Assembly: GCA_051453625.1 (NCBI GenBank)
Contig: JBOZIK010000001.1
Span: 110,258,121 to 110,322,120, forward strand
DNA length: 64,000 nucleotides
Direction of reading: 5' to 3'
Source: Welwitschia mirabilis
Taxonomy: Eukaryota; Gnetophyta; Gnetopsida; Welwitschiales
This document shows positions 23,364-36,162 of this stretch, in pieces (position 1 is the stretch's first letter; each line of letters starts with the position of its first letter). The translations under genes were made by a program, and so were the position numbers. The notes under the pieces were generated by a model that did no database searches, was not told the origin of the DNA, and was given only the letters and a program-made list of their open reading frames with translations.

Positions 23364-23873
23364 CTAATAAGGATTAGATTCAACCTCCTCAAAGGTTTTA
23401 TGTTCCACTTGACATAATAGAAAAACATGTGTACTACAGTTTTTAAGAGAGTTTCTAGTGATAATGCCTTGCTGAACATTTCCAATAATAGAGTCTAGAG
23501 GATGATCCTTAAGTTTCTTAATTTCTAAGATTGCCTTTTCGTTTAAGTTTTCTTCATTTTGATTGATAGAACAGGAAGGAATTAGATCTTCATCAAGGTC
23601 AGTGAATTTCATGGTATCTGAAACATCATGGATTTTTACATTAATTGATTCTTCTATATGAAGAGTACATTTGTTAAAAACTCTATAAGGTTTACTTGAT
23701 TGAGAGTACCCTAAAAAGATTCTTTCCTCTAATTTAAAATCTAATTTTGCTAATTCTTCCCTATCTCTCAGAATGAAGAACTTACTTCCAGAGGTTTTGA
23801 AGTGAGATATATTTGGCTTCTTTCCTTTCCAAAGCTTATAAGGAGTTTTAGAAGTTCTAAGACTTAAATACAC
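23364..23873 (-). pseudogene. Integrase C-terminal / linker segment, element 2
   Basis: A 169-codon open stretch. It includes TPYKLWKGKKPNISHFKTSG, REELAKLDFKLEERIFLGYS and YRVFNKCTLHIEESINVKIH. This is the conserved copia segment between the integrase core and RT (KLD.K...GIFLGYS.....YRVFN). It is the longest unbroken coding piece in the window, but both ends run into stops in the neighbouring domains. Confidence 0.85.
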
Positions 23874-23879
23874 TCTGTT

Positions 23880-24600
23880 CGAAATATGACAAGTTGTGTT
23901 TACTACTTCATCCCAAAACTATTTTGAATTATCCTTGTCATTTAACATAACTTTTTTCATATCTAGTAAAGTTTGATTTTTTTCAACTATTCCATTTTGT
24001 TAAGAGGTTTTAGGAGTTGAGAATTCATGGTCAATACCATTAGAGTTGCAATATAGTTTAAATCTTTCATTCTCAAACTCTCTGTCATGATCACTTTCGA
24101 TTTTCTTTATTACATACTTCTTTTCAGTTTAAAGCTTCTTGCAAATTCTAATGAAATTTTATATGCATCATATTTTGCATGAAGAAAAGCTACCCACGAA
24201 AATCTTAAAAATTCATCAACCATAACTAGAAAATATCTTTTTTAAGATAGACTAGTAGTTTGAATACGCCTAACCAAATCCATATAGACTAAATATAATG
24301 GTTTGCCAATGGTAATAATGCTAATAATTTTGTGAGATGTTATAGTTTATTTTCTTTTTTAGCAAGCATCACATAATCATTTGTAAGAGAAAGAAATTTT
24401 AGGAAGACCCTTGACTATCTTATCATGACATATTTTCTTCAATGAATCAAAACTAATGTGACCTAAACATTGATGTCAACTGATGTCTTCTTGAGTATGT
24501 AAATAGAGACAAGAGAAATTATTGGATTGATTTATACAATACACATTTTCATGTCTATTTGCTATAAGTAAAAGTTAATCTATTTCACCATGTTTTACAG
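23880..24600 (-). pseudogene. Copia integrase core remnant, element 2
   Basis: Parts of the HHCC zinc segment near 24360-24480 and of the rve core (MVDEFLRFSWVAFLHAKYDA-like near 24170-24230, a SDHDREFENE-like stretch near 24070, then STPKTS near 24015) can be read on the minus strand through stops and shifts. It runs straight into the linker at 23873. Confidence 0.7.
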
Positions 24601-24614
24601 TATACTTATTTTCA

Positions 24615-24890
24615 TCAAAAAAACACTTTATGACCTTTATTGTAAATTTGATTAATGCTTAAAAAATTAATCTTTAAGCAATTTATAAATAACACATTAT
24701 GAATATTAGCTAAGTTACATTCACCAATGCTTCCAATGCCTTTAATCTGAGCTCTTTCATTATCCCAAAAACTCACTTCTCCTCCATTGTATTTCTTGAA
24801 TTTAATGAAGTTGAACTTGTTACCTGTCATATGTCTAGAGAAACCACTATCAAGATACCAGTAAGAATGATTAGTTTCTTTTAAAGTTAT
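24615..24890 (-). pseudogene. Copia protease remnant, copy A of duplicated region
   Basis: It contains MTGNKFNFIKFKKYNGGEVS, ERAQIKGIGSIGECNLANIH and LFINCLKINFLSINQIYNKG. It aligns with 25833-26090 almost base for base, with scattered substitutions. The catalytic DSG lies in the block just before 24840, where the sequence gives a changed triplet. Confidence 0.75.
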
Positions 24891-25732
24891 TTAGATTAAT
24901 AGGCTTTTCTCTGAGAATTTTGGAATCCATCTCAATCATTTATTTTTACTCGTATGTTGATTCAATTTTGGAGAAAAAGTAAACTTAGATCCTAACATTT
25001 AGTGATAAAACCAACTTTTGTGAAAAATACAATCAATCTTAAAATGATCCTTTTTATCATAATAATGACAAGTAATATTTGCTAAAGGCTATTTGAAGTT
25101 TAATTTAGAGAAAGATTTGAGATATAAACTATGATAAGAATGAAACAAGCTAGAAAATTATTTGCTAGACACAGTTTCTTTAAGTAGAGAGGAAGTTGAG
25201 GCAAGGTTATTCTTTAAATATCTAATTTTCTTCTCTATGTTTTCAAGCTTATTTAGTAGACTTTTATTTTCTTTCCTCAAATTGTTTACTCTATGAGCCA
25301 GATTTTGACATTCCATATACAATTCCATTTCTATTTTATTTAGTGCATCATTATTAACAATAGAATCAATGATAGGAGAGGATCATACCTTTTCATCTAT
25401 AAGTGTCATGAGAGATATTCCACTTCACTTTAAATTTGAGTTCTGTTTACTTTCACTAGCTTCATTGACCCATGTTATTAACATGACTTCCTTTCCTTTT
25501 TTTTAATCATCCTTTTTGTTGTTTGGGCATACACTTGATGTGTAACCAAAACCTTTGTAAAAATAGCATTGAATCTATTATCATCCTTCCTGTTTTCTTC
25601 TTGGTGGTCTCCTAGATTGTCCTCCAGTTTGATGTTATTGCATGAAGCATTTGAATCTTTTGGCTAGAATAGCCACTTCATCATCACTTTTAGATTCTTG
25701 ATTAGATCCATCCTTTTCAAGATTTTATAAGT
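24891..25732 (-). pseudogene. gag: Gag C-terminal region, copy A of duplicated region
   Basis: It holds the coiled-coil-like part (near 25200-25380) and a zinc-knuckle trace (near 25540: decayed CKGFGHIK-type segment), in the same order as copy B at 26091-26935. It ends at a 100-N gap. Confidence 0.65.
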
Positions 25733-25832
25733 NNNNNNNNNNNNNNNNNNNNNNNNNNNNNNNNNNNNNNNNNNNNNNNNNNNNNNNNNNNNNNNNNNNN
25801 NNNNNNNNNNNNNNNNNNNNNNNNNNNNNNNN
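25733..25832. other. Assembly gap, 100 N
   Basis: Exactly 100 N, a common placeholder for unknown size. The sequences on its two sides are copies A and B of the same 1.1 kb region. Confidence 0.95.
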
Positions 25833-26090
25833 ACTTTTATTGTAAATTTGACTAATGCTTAATAAATTATGCTTTAATCCATTGATAAATAATACATTGT
25901 GAATACTAGGTAAGTTACCTTCATCAATGCTTCTAATGCCTTTAATCTGAGCTCTTTCATTATTATCAAAAATCACTTCTCCTCCATTGTATTTCTTGAA
26001 GTTGATGAAATTGGACTTGTTACCTATCATATTTCTAGGGCAATAACTATCCAGATACCAACAAGAATGATTTGTTTCTTTTAAAGCCAT
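25833..26090 (-). pseudogene. Copia protease remnant, copy B of duplicated region
   Basis: An open stretch containing CWYLDSYCPRNMIGNKSNFI. The family has WYLDSGCSRHMTG, so the catalytic DSG has become DSY. Then GGEVIFDNNERAQIKGI and LFINGLKHNLLSISQIYNKS. It is cut by the 100-N gap at its C-terminal side. Confidence 0.85.
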
Positions 26091-26896
26091 TTGGATTAAC
26101 AGGCTTTTATTTGCGGTTTTTGAAATCCACCTCAGGAATTTTTTTTTGCTCGTATGTTGATTTGATTTTTAGGAAAAAATAAACTTAGACCCTAATATGA
26201 AGTGAGGAAATCAGTTTTTATGATAAATACAATCAATCTTAGAATGATCCTTTTGTTGCAAGAATGGCAGGTAATATTTTCTAAAGGGTTTTTGGAGTTT
26301 GATTTAGATAAAGATTTAAGATACTAATAATGATAAGAATTAAACAAGCTAGAAAATGATTTGCTAGAAACTTTTTCTTTAACATATTAGGAGGTTGAGG
26401 CAAGGTTATTCTTCAGATCCTTAATTTTCTTTTCTCTAATCTCAAGCTTATCTAGAATATTTTTATTTTCTTTTCTTATATTGTTTACTCTATGAGCTAG
26501 ATTTTGACATTCGAAATATAATTCCATTTCTATATCATTTAGTGTCTTATTACTAATAACTAAATCAATGAAAGGAGAGAAGCATACCTTTTCATCTATG
26601 ATGGCCATGAGAGAGGTTCCTCCACATTCTGAATCAGAGTTCTGTTCACTCTCACTCTTTTTATCATCTCATATCATTAATAAGACTTTTTTAACTTTTC
26701 TTTTATCATCTTTTCTATTGCTTAGGTAGGCACTTGATGTGTGACAAAAACCTTTGCATTAATAGCACTAAATTTCACGTCATCCTTCATCTTTTCTTCT
26801 TAGGGGTTTCTTAGATTGATCTCCATCTTATCATCTTTGCATGAAGTATCTGAATCTTTTAGTTAGAAGAGCCACTTCATCATCGCTTTCTGGTTT
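26091..26896 (-). pseudogene. gag: Gag C-terminal region, copy B
   Basis: 26387-26608 is an open stretch with the acidic, coiled-coil-like segment (ELYFECQNLAHRVNNI, then KNILDKLEIREKKIK). A decayed zinc knuckle lies near 26740. The order knuckle, coil, protease fits SIRE-like gag-pol. Confidence 0.75.
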
Positions 26897-28187
26897 TTAT
26901 TTAGATCCATCCTTGATCTCAGGAATTTCATGAGTAGTAGTTATTGTTACACTTTTCCTTTTTTGTTTTTTAAATTTAATTTTAAATATGTAAAGTTTCC
27001 CTTGAAGTTCGTTTATCTTCATAATATTTAGGTCCTTGTTTTCTTCAATGGCAGTTACTTTTGATTTAAACCTTTTGGGCAGAGATCTTAATGCTTTATA
27101 AACTACCCTTAATTCTTCAATAATTTCACCTAAGTCACGCATAGAATTTAAAATTATATTAGCTTTGCAAAGGAATCATTTATAACTTTATCATCTTCTA
27201 TCTTCAAATCTTCAAACTGGGTGACAAGAATCTGAAGCTTAGCCTGCTTTACTAGGCTAATTCCTTCATGAGAAGTCTCTAATATATCCTATAATTCTTT
27301 AGTAGTAATGCAATTTACTACTCTTTTAAAATTTTCTGGACCTATGGCATAGAANNNNNNNNNNNNNNNNNNNNNNNNNNNNNNNNNNNNNNNNNNNNNN
27401 NNNNNNNNNNNNNNNNNNNNNNNNNNNNNNNNNNNNNNNNNNNNNNNNNNNNNNNNNNNNNNNNNNNNNNNNNNNNNNNNNNNNNNNNNNNNNNNNNNNN
27501 NNNNNNNNNNNNNNNNNNNNNNNNNNNNNNNNNNNNNNNNNNNNNNNNNNNNNNNNNNNNNNNNNNNNNNNNNNNNNNNNNNNNNNNNNNNNNNNNNNNN
27601 NNNNNNNNNNNNNNNNNNNNNNNNNNNNNNNNNNNNNNNNNNNNNNNNNNNNNNNNNNNNNNNNNNNNNNNNNNNNNNNNNNNNNNNNNNNNNNNNNNNN
27701 NNNNNNNNNNNNNNNNNNNNNNNNNNNNNNNNNNNNNNNNNNNNNNNNNNNNNNNNNNNNNNNNNNNNNNNNNNNNNNNNNNNNNNNNNNNNNNNNNNNN
27801 NNNNNNNNNNNNNNNNNNNNNNNNNNNNNNNNNNNNNNNNNNNNNNNNNNNNNNNNNNNNNNNNNNNNNNNNNNNNNAGTAGTAATGCAATTTACTACTC
27901 TTTTAAAATTTTCTGGACCTATGGCATAGAAAATGGTATTCATTTCTTTGAAGTTGCAAGTTATAGCTAAGTTTTCATCAAGTGTCCATTTGTCTTTACT
28001 CTTTAGAGTAGCTAACTTTGTTACAGGATCCTACACAGTAGGAACTTAATATTCATTAGTAATAAACTCCCATATCTCAAGGTCAAAAATTAAACATAGA
28101 CCCTTATCTTTACCTTCCAATAGCTATAATTGGTTCCATTAAAGAAGGGAGGCCTTTTGATAGAATTTTCTTTCATGGACTGACTCA
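26897..28187 (-). pseudogene. gag: Copia gag N-terminal region, element 2
   Basis: The likely start is Met at 28187: MSQSMKENSIKRPPFFNGTN followed by YSYWK, the copia gag opening with its F.GTNY..WK motif. After a 523-N gap, the block at 26897-27142 reads LRSLPKRFKSKVTAIEENKD, the conserved UBN2 part. The gap is flanked by two identical 54-base copies, so it may be spurious. Confidence 0.8.
27355..27877. other. Assembly gap, 523 N, inside gag
   Basis: The 54 bases before the gap (27301-27354) are identical to the 54 after it (from 27878), so both flanks come from the same place in gag. Confidence 0.95.
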
Positions 28188-28239
28188 TTTTCTAAGGATG
28201 AATGGAGGAGAGATTTATTAAAATCTATTACTTAACCTT

Positions 28240-28252
28240 GCTTTGATACTAA
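28240..28252 (-). other. Primer binding site, iMet tRNA (decayed), element 2
   Basis: TTAGTATCAAAGC on the minus strand next to the 5' LTR end, against TTGGTATCAGAGC expected; both changes are G-to-A. Confidence 0.8.
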
Positions 28253-29751
28253 TTCAAAGTAGCAGATCGACCTTATAAGGGGGTGAATAAGTCTTAAAAC
28301 TGATTTTCGTACTCTTCACAACCTACAAATAAAACAAGTAAATGTGCAAAACATAGATGCAAGATATTTAATGGTGGATAGACATCATCCTTTAGCCCCT
28401 TAAACCTCCTATCCTTGTCTAGCATATATTAGCTTCCAAGATTAGTTTTTAGGCTCACCAAAAACCTATTCCAACATCAAAGGATTTTAAGATTAATCCT
28501 TAACCACAAAAGAAAGGAAGTAAGAAGTATGCATAGATGCACAGATTTTCTCTCAATGGTGTAGCAATCTCTTCTTTATAGAAGATCCAATAATAGTTTC
28601 AATTAGAAATCTAAACTTTTAGCTTGTTTAGATGCAATGTTATAAATGTATATAAGTTATTCTTTTTCTATTTTTTGATATGATAAAAAGTGCCTTTCTT
28701 TTGATTAGAAGGGAGCTTAAATAGTAAAGGTGCACAAGGTAACTGTTTGATGATAGTGAAATGAACTGTTACACTTTTTGATGAATCATTAAAAATGCTT
28801 TTGATGAACCGTTAAAAATGTAATGGTTACATTTGTACTTTATATGGTTAACCTTGATATAATACTTGGTCGTCCTAACATCTGATCACCCTTCTTTATG
28901 ATCTTCAGTTGTCCTAGTTTGCTGTAGATTTCCTAGTACTGAACAGATGCACATTTGGTTGCCCTTATAAAGGTATGTGATCGACCTTTATTTCGTCACC
29001 CTTACTTTGATTAATTGATCAACCTCGTGAGGATAGTTTATGGCTATTATGCAATAATCTATAATTACATTATTCAGTTACCCTTATTTTTAGCAGACTC
29101 AACATTCACTAATTGTCATGTGGTCACTTTTTTGTAACTTATCGGACACTCTGTCTATAATTTGATTGAATTTAGTAGATTGTAATGTGGTTGCCTATGT
29201 CTTTTTCAAGGTCACCTATGTTTTCCCTAGTTTTTACATAGAGGTTCTTATAGGGTTGCCCAAATAAATATGCACAATCATCTGTGTTGGAACTAGTCTT
29301 TTTTCTAATGTATCAGCTTGGTCACCCTATAGGTTAAACTTAGTTACCCATGCTGTAACGTATCTTTTTTTTGATGTATCAGCTCGGTCGCCCAGTAGGT
29401 TGAACTCGATCACCTATGCTAAAATCAGTCTTTTTCCTAATATATTAGCTTGGTCACCTCGTAGGTTAAACTTGACCACCTATGCTACAACCAGTCGTTT
29501 TCTTGATGTATCAGTTAGGTACCTAGTAGATTAAACTCAGTCACTTATGCTGCAACTAACCTTTTTCTTAATGTATTAGTTTGGTCACCAAGTGTAATAT
29601 GTGCAATCTCATAAATATGAAGTAGTTTTATAGTTCTTAACATGTCAGTCACTCAGGTTTAAGACATACTTGCCTGATGCTAAAAAATCTCTACACAATT
29701 GACTAACTATAAAAACTTGTTAATTTAATCAATGATAATGGATTCTCAACA
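28253..29751 (-). repeat. 5' LTR of copia element 2
   Basis: Pairs with 18564-20014. On the minus strand it starts TGTTGAGAATCC at 29751 and ends against the primer site. It differs from its partner by a short tandem duplication (28773-28820, a 24-base unit with TTTTGATGAA..TTAAAAATG present twice here, once in the other LTR near 19083), which must have arisen after insertion. Confidence 0.85.
29295..29605 (-). repeat. 65-66 bp U3 minisatellite, about 5 copies
   Basis: Unit starts at 29295, 29361, 29427, 29493 and 29558 (plus-strand order). It is the same unit as at 19559-19860 but with different unit-to-unit changes. It lies about 150-460 bases from the LTR start, that is in U3. Confidence 0.8.
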
Positions 29752-32159
29752 AATTGTTCAATGTTAAATAACTAATTTTTTTCATTTTTTGAAATGAACT
29801 TACTATATCTAAAATATTCATAATTTTTAAAGTATTTTAAAATTTTAATAAACCTTGAATTCTCTTTCTCTACCATACTAGATAGCTATTACAAGATGTT
29901 GTAGTCATGTATTTTTGTGGTATAGTTTCATTGACCAAGTAGATGCTAAATTTTTTCTCTTTACTTAAGAAAATAAATAAAGAATTATATATTTTACTAA
30001 AACTTTTACATTATAATTTGAAATGTATTAAAAAAGGAAAAAAAACCTTAAAACATTATTTTTAAAATACATAAAACTCAAGCACCTAAAACAGAAATCA
30101 TTAATTATACATAATAGAATAATAAAACTTTTCATAGCATACTTAATAGATTTAAAAATTTAATGGTTAAATGTCTACAACATGGTTATGAGTACGAAAT
30201 ATCAATTTAATTTTTGTATAATGCATTAACATCACAAAGTAGGTAATTCTTAAAAATAATAATGAGAGGTAAATTATTACAAAAAGAGATAGAAGATTCA
30301 TGGGAATTTATGGAAAACCTTAGTGAGACGTATATGAAATGGAAAATACCAACATTAACAACCCACAAAGAGAAATAATTAAAATCATTTAAGTGTTTTA
30401 GCATAGGTAACATCTCTAAAACAAATCAAATATTTAAGAAAATCATAAAGAAAATAAACAACATGAAATTTAGAAATCCTTATCCTACTAAAATGTGCCA
30501 TATGTTATAGTTCTATACAAAAAATAAAATAATTTATTTTACTTAAGATATTTTAAGAGGTACCAGTAAAAGAAGTGTAACTTATTAAACCAATTAAAAA
30601 AGAAAACATTTCCACAAACCTACAACTCCAATTAGATGAAAAATCCTAATTTCTAATATATAAATTTACAAAATGTACTAAAATCATTTTCACAAACCTT
30701 TTACTTATAATTAAAGAAAACACCTTACCTTTTAATATAGACATTTACAGAATATAGTCAATCCTTAAGTTGTAAAAACCAAATAGAAATATATAAAAAC
30801 TTAACCATAATAATTACAATAATAAATGGATAAAATAAATTTAAAAACTATTTTATATTAATTTATAACAGCACAAAATAAAATCAATAATAGCTATAAT
30901 GCTAGGTTTTCTAAAATAAATCAAAATATGCAACAACTCTAAACCATAACTAATTACATCTATAACATTATTAATAAAACAAAATTCCCTAGAATGATTA
31001 AAACTTTAATTAAATCAACCTATGAGTCAAATAAATGTTGTAAAAATATAAGAACAACTTAAAGTCCACTAACTCTATAATAACTAGGAATAAAACATAA
31101 TGTATAAAAAGGGATAACATGCAAACTTAGAAAAATAACAAAAAGTATAAATAAGAAAACCCATGAGCAACATGATGAAAGTAATGATCTAAGACCTATA
31201 ACACATGCTCCAATTTTAAATTTTCCTAACCTTTATGGATAAGATATAAATAAACAAGAGCATGAAAAAGTCTTATAAATATCTAAGAAAGTGAAAACTA
31301 ATATATTTTTATTGAATGCAACTATACAAAACCCTAGTTATGTCAAATTTGTTAAGGAGTTTGTCATCATTAAAATCAAGCATAGCATTAAAAGAAATTC
31401 ATTTGTAATCTAAACCATTAATTTTATATTTTAAAATTAATATAATTTAAAAATGATTTTTTTAATGTAGAAATGGTAAGAATATCATAGATAGAGATTT
31501 TTAGATCTTGAATCTAGTAAAATATTATGTCTTATTCCCTTTATAAGTAATTATAAATTAAAAAGCTTAAGAAATTTACTTAGAAATTTAACTAGTTTGT
31601 AAGTCTACTATAGTTTCTAAATGAGCTATTAAAGATGTCTTACTATATGTAGATAATTCAAAATTACAAAGAAAAAACAAAAAAATAAAACAAGATTTTT
31701 TAAAATGATTTTATTTTTCCTCATCTCATATTGTCATTAGAGATTTCTTTTATAGTATCACAATGCAAATTATTAGTACATTAATAATTCCTCCCTTAAT
31801 ATGTTAATATGCTTTCTTCCAAGTAAACTAAAGTGCCTAGAGAAAAATATTAGAAATGTAACCTAAAACAAAACCTTCTAAAATGGAATTATTATATAAG
31901 GGAACTACTTCATTGAGAAGTAGTTAAAATATTCTACACATCATATAGAAATATAATTAATGCATTACACATCTTATAGTACTAAGTAAAATTTTACTAC
32001 ACATATTATAGTACTAGACATACATGTATTAAACATCACATACTATTAAAATCAAGTAAGGCTTTTCACAATAACTCTAAAAATCAAATAAATCCTAATG
32101 TATATCAAAGTAAGTTTCATTAACTCATATTAAGTTCTATCTTATATTATAAGTACTAA
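29752..32159. other. AT-rich region, nothing recognised
   Basis: No coding-like stretch, LTR or RNA gene seen in 2.4 kb. The open frame at 30207-30413 (minus) has no family resemblance. Confidence 0.5.
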
Positions 32160-33290
32160 AACTTTTTTGAACCAAGTGGTATAGTCAAAAAATTAGCTAC
32201 TTATCTTGCTATTGAATAATTTATTAGTATAATTACTTCTTAATGTGTCACATTCCCTAATTTTATGGATTTCAATATGAAATTATTTAGTTTATCATAA
32301 GATTTCTCTTAATCATTTAATTTCTCTAGATGCTTTAGATGTAGATATATATTTTTCTTTTATAAATAATCAATCTACCATGCTATAACACTTAGATTAT
32401 TACGACAAATAGAATGCTCATAGTAACATAACATATCTTTATGTTGATAAGACGGTCTCTAAGTCCCTAGTAGATTCTAACTTAGAATATGCCTTTAGGA
32501 CAAATTAAGAGTTTATCTTATATGTAATACTAAAATACTTTATTTTTTTCAAGTATTTTGGTACTTTCACAATAACATTTAGATGACTAACATTTAGTTC
32601 ATGAAGATGTATAAGGAGGATACTAACCATATATAAGATATTATGTCTAGTTTTAGTAACATAAATTAGACTACTAGCTATTATTTTCTCTTGTATTTTA
32701 ATTGCTAAATCTAAGGTATTCATTAATATTAATTTTTGCATCTTGTTCGAAAGGTGTAGTACTCTCTTTGTAATTTTACGATTCAACTTTCTAAATCAAG
32801 TCTCTAATGTACTCATTTTGAGTTAGGAAGATTTCATTCTTTCTCTTCTTAATTTCTACATCAAGGAATAATCTAGTCAATCATAGAATGCCTCATTTAA
32901 AGTAATCTTTATATGATTTACATCTAATTCATCAATAGTAATTAGAAACATTACTCATATTATATGTAAACATTAAATTCTAAATAGAATGAATATTGTA
33001 AAAATCATTTAAGAATTTAAAAAGTTTCTAACTTCTATGTCTATCTTGTAATTCGTAAACTAGTTATATCTTTTATACTAATGTATTATGTAAATGATTA
33101 TGCTTTATGAGTAGTTCTTGAATAAATAAAATAAAGGAAATAAACATAAAAAATTATGTTGTATATTATGGAATTAAGTGTTCTTTATTCCTTATCTTAA
33201 CTATACTACCACTAAAAATGATTTTTTTGATAGTAATCTTTGCGTTATAAAATTTTGGTCATAAACTAACCATGTCACTTTTAGAGAAAC
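32160..33290 (-). pseudogene. Ty1/copia RT and RNase H remnant
   Basis: On the minus strand from 33290 downward: a trace of the RT block YNAKI..KK.GFS (near 33260), a destroyed YVDD region near 33000, LDVEIKKRKNEIFLTQNEYI near 32850, the RNase H entry TKTRHNILYMVSILLIHLHE and LNVIVKVPKYLKK (open frame 32505-32786), then STSKASREIKWLREIL-like near 32320. This is the usual copia order. The form with FLTQNEYIRDLI differs from elements 1-3, so it belongs to another copia lineage. No LTRs were located for it. Confidence 0.7.
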
Positions 33291-35087
33291 TTGGAATAAA
33301 GAAATACCATATTTATTTATATTCATGCTTTTATTACAAGAATGAAATATAGAAGTTAAGATAAAATTGAGTTAGAAAACTAGTTATTGATATCTTTATT
33401 AAATTTATTATATTATTAACACATATTTATCCATTAATGATTCTTTTTCTTGTAAAACAATTATGCATATCCTTTGCATCCTTATTATGCTTCTTATGCT
33501 AATTACTTTTCTAACCAAGTATTGCTTCTTAATCTTACTAAGTACTAAAAACATAAATTACTTTTATAAATTAATTATTACCTTTGAAAATAAAATTTTA
33601 TGTATAAATATTATTATAATTAAATATTCAAAAGATGCATTCTCTATGAAGAGATCATGAGTGTATTATAATTTTGTCATAAATATGTTTATGAAGACCA
33701 TTATTCCACTAGAGAAATAGTTGCTAACGTATTGCAAATTTATTTGTTTTAGCTTAATATCTTTAAATATTTAATTTACATTATAAAGCCTATGAAAACT
33801 ATTAGGTAGTATGTCTAAAAGAGATGTAATTCCATTAACCCAATTCTATCAATGATATGAAGTTTTAGTAACCTTGTATACCTTTATTTATTTATTAATA
33901 CATACTAGTATGAGTTTATCATATTACTAAATGGTAGAATCTTAACCATATAAACATGATGATATTAAAATTTTTATTAGGTTTGATTTAGAGATAATGC
34001 AACAAAAACTATAGATATCAATTTCAAGATGTGTATTTAGTAAGGAACAGGGAAAAAATAAAAAAAATACATAAGAAAATAAAGTATTTTAGCTAGTGAA
34101 TGAATTACTTTATATTAATGATATGGAAAGTACAAGATTACAAACTAAAATTACATCTAGTAGAACTTCCATAAGCTTACTTTAATAATGGCCTTCAGAA
34201 TCCTTAACTTAACTTTTATCATATTAATGCCTCTTAACTGTATTATCCTCCTCTATTTTAAATGCTTGAAGAGAAATATTAATTACGAATACTTATTTAA
34301 TATTATCTTCTTATGTGTTTTCAAAAAATAGCTTTTAACATAACATATTTTTTACATGTAAATTTTCTAAAAACATGCTAACTTAAAATGGCCATAAGTT
34401 ATTTATTACTTGGTAACATTTAGTACATTATAATTCAAAAATGGTATATTCTTAAAACTCTATTCATTAATTTAAAATTTCTATAAAATTCTATAAATCT
34501 CATGCATGCAACTTGATCTTGCATACTCTTCCTTAGTTTGAAAGTGATTTGTCACAGAAAAGGTACTTGTAATTCATTCTTAGATAGTACTTCTCTAAAG
34601 TCCAAATTACAATCTTTAAATGGTCTCTTGTTAACTAAAAAAAGTGATTGATATATTCTTTTATTTGTACTACTTCTCATAGCTTCTATAAATCATTATC
34701 TCTAATCCATATTCTACTTTTCATTTTTTAACTTCGATAACTCCATGATTCAAAGTTTATCATATATTAATTCTTCCATTGTAATTCACCAAGTTAATAG
34801 CATTGAATATAGTTGAAATCCACATTCCTTAAACTATTTAACTGATAAGTATTTTATGAAATCATCTTTACACTTTTACAAGGATCAATCTTCCAAATTT
34901 TAAGCTTGTTATGGGTCCTTATTAAAAATCCTTCTTTTCATATGTGTGTCATCATCATGTTACTCTTTCAAATTTTATAAGTCTTTAATTCTTATCCACT
35001 ACATCATTATATCATGTACATTATTTTCTAAGGTCCCAAAAATTTAATTGTTTAATAATATTTAAGTAATAAAGGTGACTTAGATTT
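33291..35087. other. AT-rich region, no clear feature
   Basis: It may include the upstream pol part of the copia remnant on the minus strand, but I cannot read any domain reliably. Confidence 0.4.
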
Positions 35088-35569
35088 TGTAGGATCCACT
35101 TAATTACTAGATAGGTAAATTCTTTATTAAAGTTTATTGTATTGTAATTAAAAATATTATTTGGTAGTCTTTTCTTATTTTATGATGTTCTTTTAGTGGC
35201 TAGATTAGTGGTTATATAAATATTATTTTCTTTTCTTTTGTAACTATTGCATTTAATGTACCACGATTAGTATATTTCCTTACTTTCTCATTTTCTCCTT
35301 TTAGTGTATAAAAAAGGTTATTGTAATATCTATAATTATTAAGATGCATTATGTTAGCTTATTTTAACATTTTATCTTAGTACTGCATGATAAAGTAACA
35401 CCATAGTTGTGATGTTTCATTTTCTTCTATTAGTGATTAACATGTACTCATTATGGCAATTGGTTGATTCTCAACTAGGGGTTAAGCAAAGTAATAATTG
35501 GTGTTAATGAAATAAATTTTTTCAAGAAAGTATTATCTTTTGTAATCCTTGAAATTACAATTTCCTTCT
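35088..35569 (+). repeat. Candidate copia-type LTR (cut by gap)
   Basis: It starts TGTAGGATCCACTTAATTAC, has a TATA-like TGTATAAAAAAGG near 35304 and a T-rich, GTAA-rich body that looks like a short copia LTR. It runs into a 593-N gap, and no second copy is in the window, so its identity is unproven. Confidence 0.3.
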
Positions 35570-36162
35570 NNNNNNNNNNNNNNNNNNNNNNNNNNNNNNN
35601 NNNNNNNNNNNNNNNNNNNNNNNNNNNNNNNNNNNNNNNNNNNNNNNNNNNNNNNNNNNNNNNNNNNNNNNNNNNNNNNNNNNNNNNNNNNNNNNNNNNN
35701 NNNNNNNNNNNNNNNNNNNNNNNNNNNNNNNNNNNNNNNNNNNNNNNNNNNNNNNNNNNNNNNNNNNNNNNNNNNNNNNNNNNNNNNNNNNNNNNNNNNN
35801 NNNNNNNNNNNNNNNNNNNNNNNNNNNNNNNNNNNNNNNNNNNNNNNNNNNNNNNNNNNNNNNNNNNNNNNNNNNNNNNNNNNNNNNNNNNNNNNNNNNN
35901 NNNNNNNNNNNNNNNNNNNNNNNNNNNNNNNNNNNNNNNNNNNNNNNNNNNNNNNNNNNNNNNNNNNNNNNNNNNNNNNNNNNNNNNNNNNNNNNNNNNN
36001 NNNNNNNNNNNNNNNNNNNNNNNNNNNNNNNNNNNNNNNNNNNNNNNNNNNNNNNNNNNNNNNNNNNNNNNNNNNNNNNNNNNNNNNNNNNNNNNNNNNN
36101 NNNNNNNNNNNNNNNNNNNNNNNNNNNNNNNNNNNNNNNNNNNNNNNNNNNNNNNNNNNNNN
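35570..36162. other. Assembly gap, 593 N
   Basis: Run of N; open frames across it are meaningless. Confidence 0.95.

Larger units (their letters stand above)
18564..29751 (-). mobile_element. SIRE-like Ty1/copia retrotransposon, element 2 (decayed; possibly chimeric assembly)
   Basis: On the minus strand the order is 5' LTR (28253-29751), iMet primer site, gag, protease, integrase, RT, RNase H, spacer, env-like frame, polypurine tract and 3' LTR (18564-20014). At 11.2 kb it is longer than element 1, because a 523-N gap, a 100-N gap and a second copy of the gag C-terminus/protease region are included. It belongs to a different LTR subfamily from elements 1 and 3. The duplication around the 100-N gap leaves open that two different copies were joined. 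Confidence 0.8.

Noticed and set aside
27326-27943. Long open frames across runs of N (also 35549-36187, 43134-43430, 43718-44002)
   Set aside because: They exist only because N codons are not read as stops.
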